The position numbers and the translations under genes were made by a program. Below, one piece after another: positions 59,172 to 64,000 of a stretch of 64,000 bases of DNA. The notes beneath the pieces were generated by a model. The model was given only the letters and a program-made list of their open reading frames with translations. It did no database searches and was not told where the DNA came from. The stretch's first letter is position 1. Each line of letters begins with the position of its first letter. Origin of the DNA: Clostridiales bacterium 1_7_47FAA (GTDB lineage: Bacteria; Bacillota; Clostridia; Lachnospirales; Lachnospiraceae); contig DS990262.1 in the NCBI GenBank assembly GCA_000155435.1, positions 892,459 to 956,458 on the forward strand. Direction: 5' to 3'.

Positions 59172-60224
59172 TTGAGGTATGAACCAGAGGAATTTGAACG
59201 ATTAAAAGATTACGTGGACGAATTCATGAAGAGAGGACCATTGGGAGACATTTTTACCCCATTTTTCTATAAGCCGTATCCTTACAACCAAACCGAAAAT
59301 GTTCTGGATACGCTCCGGTTTGCGGATGCCAGGAAGCTGCTTATTGATTACTTATATAAGGTCAGCCGTGCAAAAAGCATTGAGGTTACAAGGCAGACAG
59401 AAGGCTTGATCGGAGAACTATGGGAATATGGATATCCTGACAAAAATAGAGAGTCGGACTTTTTGAAAAATCTGGCCTGGGATATATGCAGAATGACAAA
59501 ATCTGTTGATTACTGGCAATGGGAAGCGATGCGTTTACCAGGAGAATCGGAGTCGGACGTAGTGAGACGTACCTATCAGGAGATAAAGAATCCGGAGAAG
59601 CGGCGTGAGTTCATGCAATTCTGGATTGACTATTTGGAACGTATGAGGCCCAAATATGAACTGGAAATACAGGCTGCGGAAGTTTTAACAAGACTAAACA
59701 AAGGATTTACGCACATGGAAACTCCATTTATGGAGAGAATTAAGGTACTCGTAGAAAATAAAAAATTTTTAGATTCTCAAAAGTATCATGATGCCAGTAT
59801 TTACTATATCCTAAAAAAAGAACAGGATGGGGCCGTCAGTTACAAGGGAGTTGCTGAATATGAGCAGGAAATGGCAGTCTATTTTTCTATTTCTAAGGAA
59901 GAAGTTACTGAAATTTATATAGGTGATACATCGGTTCATGAGGATCTGTTTAAACCGATGGAAGAAGGCTATAAAATAGCGGCGATTACGATGGATGGCC
60001 ACTTTAATGTCTGGGACGAACTTGACAGGGAGGGCCTCGACGCGTTGCCCCATAGAGAGGGATTTGAGGATTACCTTATTTACTGTAAAGAAAGAAATAT
60101 CACAGCGGCGTCTATTACAGCGTCTATCGGATGGAGTGTAGGAGATCTGCTTGATGAGGTAAAATTACAGAAGCAGGATTATATGAATCATGTGAGCCAG
60201 GCAGACAGAAAAAGGACTCGATAG
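59172..60224 (+). CDS. Uncharacterised element protein, family A member 1 (350 aa)
   Basis: TTG 59172 with AAAGGAGACAGAGTA upstream. Starts MRYEPEEFERLKDYVDEF. Shared blocks with the next gene: RLPGESES, (Q)EIKNPEKRREFMQFWIDYL and ENKKFLDSQKYH. C-terminal domain EGYKIAAITMDGHFNVWDEL, then ITASIGWSVGDLLDEVKLQ. No known family or catalytic motif. The C-terminal block also occurs in the 61165 gene. Confidence 0.7.
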   Translation: MRYEPEEFERLKDYVDEFMKRGPLGDIFTPFFYKPYPYNQTENVLDTLRFADARKLLIDYLYKVSRAKSIEVTRQTEGLIGELWEYGYPDKNRESDFLKNLAWDICRMTKSVDYWQWEAMRLPGESESDVVRRTYQEIKNPEKRREFMQFWIDYLERMRPKYELEIQAAEVLTRLNKGFTHMETPFMERIKVLVENKKFLDSQKYHDASIYYILKKEQDGAVSYKGVAEYEQEMAVYFSISKEEVTEIYIGDTSVHEDLFKPMEEGYKIAAITMDGHFNVWDELDREGLDALPHREGFEDYLIYCKERNITAASITASIGWSVGDLLDEVKLQKQDYMNHVSQADRKRTR

Positions 60225-60316
60225 TGAAAAAACTGAAATGGCAGGTAAACCGCCATGTAAAGGGCAGGGTAAGAAAAATGGCTATAACGGTTATTTAGAA
60301 AAGAGGAGACAGGACA

Positions 60317-61141
60317 TTGAAATATGAACCGGAAAAGTTTGAAGCATCAGGGATACATGAGGTGAGAGAACTGGGAATGGGGAAGGATTTATCCAGGGAT
60401 ATCTGCAATATGCTGAACGCTGTTGGGGGTGGGGAATGGAATGCAGCGCGCTTACCCGGAGAATCAGAGGCACATGCGGTGGAAAGAATGTGCAGGGAAA
60501 TAAATAATCCAGAGAAGAAACAGGAATTTATGCAGTTCTGGCTTGACTATCTGAAACGCAAGCAGCCAGAATATGGGCTGGAAATACAGATTGCAAGAGT
60601 CCTGACGGAATTAAATAGTCTGCCCCCAAAGATACAAAACCCCCAGATGGATGTACTCAAAGTGCTTTGTGAAAACAAAGAGTTTTTGGATTCGCAAAAG
60701 TACCAGGGAGCCATTATCTATCATATTTTAAAAATGGAGGCGCACGGAGAGGACACCTATCAGGGATTGGCAGAATATGGGCAGGACAGGGCTGTTAGTT
60801 TTTCTCCTTCTGCGCATAAGACTGTTGAATTTAATATTGGATACGCATATACAGATAAATATCTGTTTGGGCTGCTGGAGGAAGGGTACAAAATTGCTGC
60901 AATGACAATGGACGGCCATTTGGACGCCTGGGAGGAACTGAGCAGGTGGGGCATTGGAGCAATCCCCCATAAAATGGGGGTAGCGGATTACCTGGAATAC
61001 TGTAAAGAAAACAACATTTCAGCAGCGGCTATTAAGGCTGCTACTGGGTGGGAGGTATTAGATTTATTTAAGATGGCAGAACTGGAAAAACAGGACTCTG
61101 CTTATAAACCGCACCTGGAGAGCAGACACAACAGCCGTTGA
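60317..61141 (+). CDS. Uncharacterised element protein, family A member 2 (274 aa)
   Basis: TTG 60317 (AAGAGGAGACAGGACA). Same order of blocks as member 1 (KYEPEKFE; RLPGESEA; NNPEKKQEFMQFWLDYL; ENKEFLDSQKYQG; EGYKIAAMTMDGHLDAWEEL; AIKAATGWEVLDLFKMAEL). About 75 residues between the first block and DICNM are missing relative to member 1, so it is an internally deleted duplicate. It may still be functional. Confidence 0.7.
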   Translation: MKYEPEKFEASGIHEVRELGMGKDLSRDICNMLNAVGGGEWNAARLPGESEAHAVERMCREINNPEKKQEFMQFWLDYLKRKQPEYGLEIQIARVLTELNSLPPKIQNPQMDVLKVLCENKEFLDSQKYQGAIIYHILKMEAHGEDTYQGLAEYGQDRAVSFSPSAHKTVEFNIGYAYTDKYLFGLLEEGYKIAAMTMDGHLDAWEELSRWGIGAIPHKMGVADYLEYCKENNISAAAIKAATGWEVLDLFKMAELEKQDSAYKPHLESRHNSR

Positions 61142-61164
61142 TAAAGAAATAGGTGAGGTGGAAT

Positions 61165-62079
61165 ATGGAAGCAAAACAGACAGAAACTGAGAGATTGATC
61201 TATGACAGTAAGGAGTATCTGAAACGAAACCACTTTGGAGAATACACCCTGCTGTATATCTTGAACAAGGACAGGGTGAAGGGCAGCCCATACCAATATG
61301 CAGCAGTTGCGAGTACCGATGAAGCCAGGTTATTTTTCAATGTGTACGCTAAGGAAGACCAGCCTGATATTTACCGGATTGGAATGTGCAGTACAGATGA
61401 TGACCTGTTCTATGACTTGGAATTTGATGATTGTACGATAGCAGCCATGACAATAGAGGGCCATTATGATACATGGGAGGAACTGGCTGACACCCCATTG
61501 GAGGAAATTACATATTTAGGGGGACTGGAAACTTATCTGGAATATTGCAGGGAAAATAACATCACAAAGGAATCCATACAAAAAGCTGTTGGCTTGGAGG
61601 TGTGCGACATTATGGAGAGACTGGATAAAAATAAGAGTATTCCTTTACAGGGAATGGATGAGGAGTACCAGCAGCTACAGAAGGTTGTGGATACAATCCT
61701 AAATGGAACAGATGAGCGTGATTTGAGATTGGCGCAGGACATGCTGAATGGTATATGGTCTATTGATCAAAAGGAACCTATTTTAAAGCGCACGGATTTA
61801 CAACAGGCTGCCTGCGATATCTGTATTTTAGTCCGGGATCATATGCCGGAGGTTTGGGCGGAAAAGCTGCAGTCTGGAGATACCGAAGTTGACCTGGCAA
61901 AAGAGACATACGGCAGGCTGGCAACATTATATGGAAGGAAGACCGAAGCGCAGTTTCTGCGAAATGCTGAGATGGGGGAACTTCCGGAGACGGCCCGTAA
62001 AAAAATAAGTGAGATTCTGGCGGTATTAAAAAAGTATGAAAACAAGGATAAGAAGCCGCTATCAGGACATAGCCGGTAG
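61165..62079 (+). CDS. Uncharacterised element protein, family A member 3 (304 aa)
   Basis: ATG 61165 (AGGTGAGGTGG). Only the C-terminal domain of family A is present, and it is N-terminal here: FGEYTLLYILNKDRVKG, YDLEFDDCTIAAMTIEGHYD, TWEELADTPLEEITYLGGLE, ITKESIQKAVGLEVCDIMERL. An unrelated helical C-terminal half follows, with YQQLQKVVDTILNGTDERD and AACDICILVRDHMPEVWAEKL. Different domain order suggests shuffling. Confidence 0.68.
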   Translation: MEAKQTETERLIYDSKEYLKRNHFGEYTLLYILNKDRVKGSPYQYAAVASTDEARLFFNVYAKEDQPDIYRIGMCSTDDDLFYDLEFDDCTIAAMTIEGHYDTWEELADTPLEEITYLGGLETYLEYCRENNITKESIQKAVGLEVCDIMERLDKNKSIPLQGMDEEYQQLQKVVDTILNGTDERDLRLAQDMLNGIWSIDQKEPILKRTDLQQAACDICILVRDHMPEVWAEKLQSGDTEVDLAKETYGRLATLYGRKTEAQFLRNAEMGELPETARKKISEILAVLKKYENKDKKPLSGHSR

Positions 62080-62102
62080 GATACCGGGCAAGGAGGCATT
62101 AT

Positions 62103-62519
62103 TTGAAACAATTGAATACGGCCACGGAACTGCTGGCCTATCTCGATGACTTTTCTATACCATTTTCACTGAATGAGGAACATGCCCAGGTTCTGTTGGA
62201 CTATATGGAGGGAAGTGCCTATGGGCTACACGTAGATGAAAAAGGGCAGCTCTATTGGGTGGATTTAGAGGGAGAACAAATAGAAGAAATCACCATGGAC
62301 GAGGTTACATTCCTTGCCTGTGAATGGAACAATGAATTCATCTTAGATTCCAGACAGAGACTGGAAGAGAAAGCTGGAAGCAGTGAAGAGAGGGAAATCA
62401 TAGACAGGATAAAACAGCTAAAAAAAGATGAGAGGCTGTTAGACGATATATATGAACAGACCTCCTTATGGAAACAGGTAAATCAAAAAGCGACACCGGC
62501 GAAGAAAAATTCCCGCTGA
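62103..62519 (+). CDS. Uncharacterised element protein, family B member 1 (138 aa)
   Basis: TTG 62103 with AAGGAGGCATTAT upstream. MKQLNTATELLAYLDDFSIP, FSLNEEHAQVLLDYMEGSAYGL, GQLYWVDLEGEQIEEITMDEV and a helical end (ERLLDDIYEQTSL). Paralogue of the next gene. No named family known to me. Confidence 0.68.
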   Translation: MKQLNTATELLAYLDDFSIPFSLNEEHAQVLLDYMEGSAYGLHVDEKGQLYWVDLEGEQIEEITMDEVTFLACEWNNEFILDSRQRLEEKAGSSEEREIIDRIKQLKKDERLLDDIYEQTSLWKQVNQKATPAKKNSR

Positions 62520-62549
62520 TAGAATGAATTATGGAAAGAAGGGGATGAT

Positions 62550-62990
62550 TTGGGACGAATTGAAACATCTGGAAAATTAATGGAATATCTTGACGAGTTT
62601 GATATACTTTTTCCACTTACCCGCGCGGAGGCTGAACAGGTAGTGGGGTATACAACTAAAAGTGGCTATACATTAGAAACAGACGGCCACGGACAATTGT
62701 ATAAGGTGGACATGGAATCTGGTGATTCTTTGGAGACGGATATTGACCAGGTGATTGATGCTGCGTGTGAGCAGAACTACAAGATGATATCTGATACCAG
62801 GGACTATTTTAAGTTAAGCAGACACTCTGAATGGCAAATTCTTCATAAAACCCTGGAAGGATTGAAAGCGGACGAGAAAATACTAAATGCCGCTTTCCAG
62901 AGGACCTATTATCAAAAGGAGCTGCGTGGAAAGATACAGGAAATCCTGCCTCCCGTGGATATCACGGCTGGGCGGAGATCAGTAAGATGA
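62550..62990 (+). CDS. Uncharacterised element protein, family B member 2 (146 aa)
   Basis: TTG 62550 (AAGAAGGGGATGAT). Same plan as member 1: SGKLMEYLDEFDILFPLTRA, EQVVGYTTKSGYTLETDGHG, QLYKVDMESGDSLETDIDQV, LKADEKILNAAFQRTYY. Identity is modest, so the duplication is old. Both end in a basic tail (RRSVR; KKNSR). Confidence 0.68.
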   Translation: MGRIETSGKLMEYLDEFDILFPLTRAEAEQVVGYTTKSGYTLETDGHGQLYKVDMESGDSLETDIDQVIDAACEQNYKMISDTRDYFKLSRHSEWQILHKTLEGLKADEKILNAAFQRTYYQKELRGKIQEILPPVDITAGRRSVR

Positions 62991-63102
62991 TAAGTAAAGT
63001 ATCAAGAGGGAAGGAATATAGCTGATTGCTGTGGTTCCTTCCTTTTCTTTTGCTGTTTATTCGATGAAAGGATGTGAGTAGAGACTGAGAAGCGTAAAAA
63101 AG

Positions 63103-63426
63103 ATGAACTGCCGGAAAGAAATTCGGCTGTCATGCGAGGAATTGGAGGAGCTGAACAGGAAGGCAAAAGAGAGAGGGCTATCCGATTCGCAGTATCTGAG
63201 GATGCTGATAACCAACCGCCCCAGAGATTATCCGGAACTTCTGGAAGCATTACAGAATCTCACGAATGAGATAAACCATATCGGGATAAACATCAACCAA
63301 ATTGTCAAAAACAACAACAGCGGCTTATACCATGAATCCGATAAAAAACGTCTGTATGTTTATATGAAGCAGATCAAGGAGGCAGTCATGCAGGTAGTCA
63401 GCCATTTGGACATAGCGGGTAATTAA
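63103..63426 (+). CDS. mobC: MobC-like relaxosome protein
   Basis: 107 residues. N-terminal ribbon-helix-helix-like part (EIRLSCEELEELNRKAKERG, LSDSQYLRMLI), then TNEINHIGININQIVKNNN, the conserved MobC/BfmRR core, and a helical end. It binds oriT DNA and helps the relaxase nick. ATG 63103 is the first standard start after an in-frame TAG; the ribosome site is weak. It precedes the relaxase by 2 bases. Confidence 0.82.
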   Translation: MNCRKEIRLSCEELEELNRKAKERGLSDSQYLRMLITNRPRDYPELLEALQNLTNEINHIGININQIVKNNNSGLYHESDKKRLYVYMKQIKEAVMQVVSHLDIAGN

Positions 63427-63428
63427 GT

Positions 63429-64000
63429 ATGGCTATCAGTAAAATTCTGCATATGGGATGTGCAAAATCGGGATTTCAGGCAAAGCATCTCGCAAATACG
63501 ATTAATTATATTACGAAGGACAGCAAAACTGAAAATGGGTTGTATGTTTCAGGCCATAACTGTCTGCCGGAGACTGCACTGAAACAAATGCTGAACACTA
63601 AGCGAAGGTACGATAAGATGGGGGGACGCCAGGGATACCATATCATTATCTCATTTGAAGAGGCGGCAGATACCGTTGATAAAGATGTTGCCATGAAGAT
63701 TATAGGGAAATTTGTAGAGGAGTACCTTGGAAAAGAGTTTGAGGCAGTCTATGCGCTTCATGATGATACCGATCATATCCACGGCCATATTGCATTTAAT
63801 AGTGTCCGCTGTATTGGAGAAGGGAAGAAATATGATTACCGAAATGGTGATTGGGACAAAATCATACAGCCGCTTGTCAACAAAATCTGTGAAGAGTACC
63901 ATATGGCAACGCTGGACATGGATAAAGTACGTCAGAACAGAAAGAAAAAAAAGGAACGCATCTGGGACCAGGGTAAAGATGGTAAATTTAGTTGGAATGA
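63429..64000 (+). CDS. MOBP-type relaxase, N-terminal part (3' end outside window)
   Basis: ATG 63429, 190 codons to the window edge, still open. MAISKILHMGCAKSGFQAKH, YITKDSKTENGLYVSGHNCL, GGRQGYHIIISFEEA and the metal-binding HDDTDHIHGHIAFNS (three-histidine HUH motif) give a VirD2/MobP-like relaxase. A catalytic Tyr is expected among the first residues' Y (NYITKDS). It nicks oriT and pilots single-stranded DNA. A Lys/Arg-rich segment RQNRKKKKERIW follows the catalytic core. Confidence 0.9.
   Translation, partial: MAISKILHMGCAKSGFQAKHLANTINYITKDSKTENGLYVSGHNCLPETALKQMLNTKRRYDKMGGRQGYHIIISFEEAADTVDKDVAMKIIGKFVEEYLGKEFEAVYALHDDTDHIHGHIAFNSVRCIGEGKKYDYRNGDWDKIIQPLVNKICEEYHMATLDMDKVRQNRKKKKERIWDQGKDGKFSWN

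Larger units (their letters stand above)
29115..64000. mobile_element. Integrative (conjugative/mobilizable) element, left end to window edge
   Basis: The left boundary is set by the break in the ABC ATPase Walker A (about 29114/29115). Everything to the right is AT-richer in appearance and carries mobile-element genes: DUF6017 replication initiator, ParM/ParR-like partition, DUF6075, DUF5049, LPD28-like, DUF5688, DNA methyltransferase, MobC and relaxase. A complete Tad-type pilus operon is included. The element is at least 34.9 kb. The right end, integrase and coupling/secretion genes are not in the window, so self-transfer cannot be proven. A misassembled plasmid junction is a less likely alternative. 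Confidence 0.8.

Noticed and set aside
29115-64000. Type IV secretion or integrase genes
   Set aside because: I searched the reading frames for VirB4/VirD4, tyrosine and serine recombinase patterns and saw none in this window; they may lie further right.
1-64000. tRNA or rRNA genes
   Set aside because: No cloverleaf with a GTTCGA-type T loop or rRNA-like conserved segment was recognised.

Overview
The window looks like the chromosome of an anaerobic Clostridia/Lachnospiraceae-type Firmicute (Enterocloster/Lachnoclostridium-like). This is inferred from strong AGGAGG ribosome sites, many GTG/TTG starts, tandem ROK regulators, and a mobile element full of families typical of Lachnospiraceae integrative elements. 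No rRNA or tRNA gene was seen, so the taxon is an inference.

Region 1 (1-7430) is catabolic. It holds the 3' end of a DUF1667 gene, a 16-bp tandem repeat, a bidirectional terminator, a divergent GntR/FCD repressor, and a complete branched-chain-amino-acid-type ABC transporter (binding lipoprotein, two permeases, two ATPases). A zinc-dependent medium-chain dehydrogenase follows in the same direction, before a terminator.

Region 2 (7440-25895) is the most unusual chromosomal part. About 18 kb encode a signalling and envelope supercluster: a membrane vWA protein, a zinc-ribbon P-loop GTPase-like protein, a very large GAP1-like partner with a QSYG-rich tail, and an unknown 569-aa protein. Then come a membrane FHA protein, a RodA/FtsW-like polymerase, a class B penicillin-binding protein, an atypical kinase on the other strand, a PP2C phosphatase, a Ser/Thr kinase, a second vWA protein, an unknown protein and a membrane SH3b protein. 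It combines a TerY-P-like triad (vWA, PP2C, kinase), a GTPase/GAP1-like conflict module, and an arrangement resembling the actinobacterial pknB-pstP-rodA-pbpA-fha operon.

Region 3 (25900-29141) has a holin-like micropeptide, two paralogous ROK regulators and the first 44 codons of a sugar ABC ATPase. That gene is cut exactly inside its Walker A motif by a mobile element.

Region 4 (29115 to the end) is the element, visibly AT-richer and open at the right edge. It carries an extended dyad at its left end, a DUF6017-type replication initiator, ParM/ParR-like partition genes, a radical SAM protein, and a complete Tad/Flp-type pilus assembly operon (pilin, prepilin peptidase, CpaB, TadZ, TadA, TadB, TadC, TadE-like). 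Further on are a PAPS-reductase/GNAT/radical-SAM cassette, a toprim protein, eight tandem DUF5688 paralogues, a C5 DNA methyltransferase whose motif I lies at the C-terminus (circular permutation), and a noncoding segment of iterated inverted repeats with an oriT-like hairpin cluster. Two small paralogue families, MobC and the start of a MOBP-type relaxase close the window. It is probably an integrative conjugative or mobilizable element; integrase and type IV secretion genes were not seen and may lie beyond the window.
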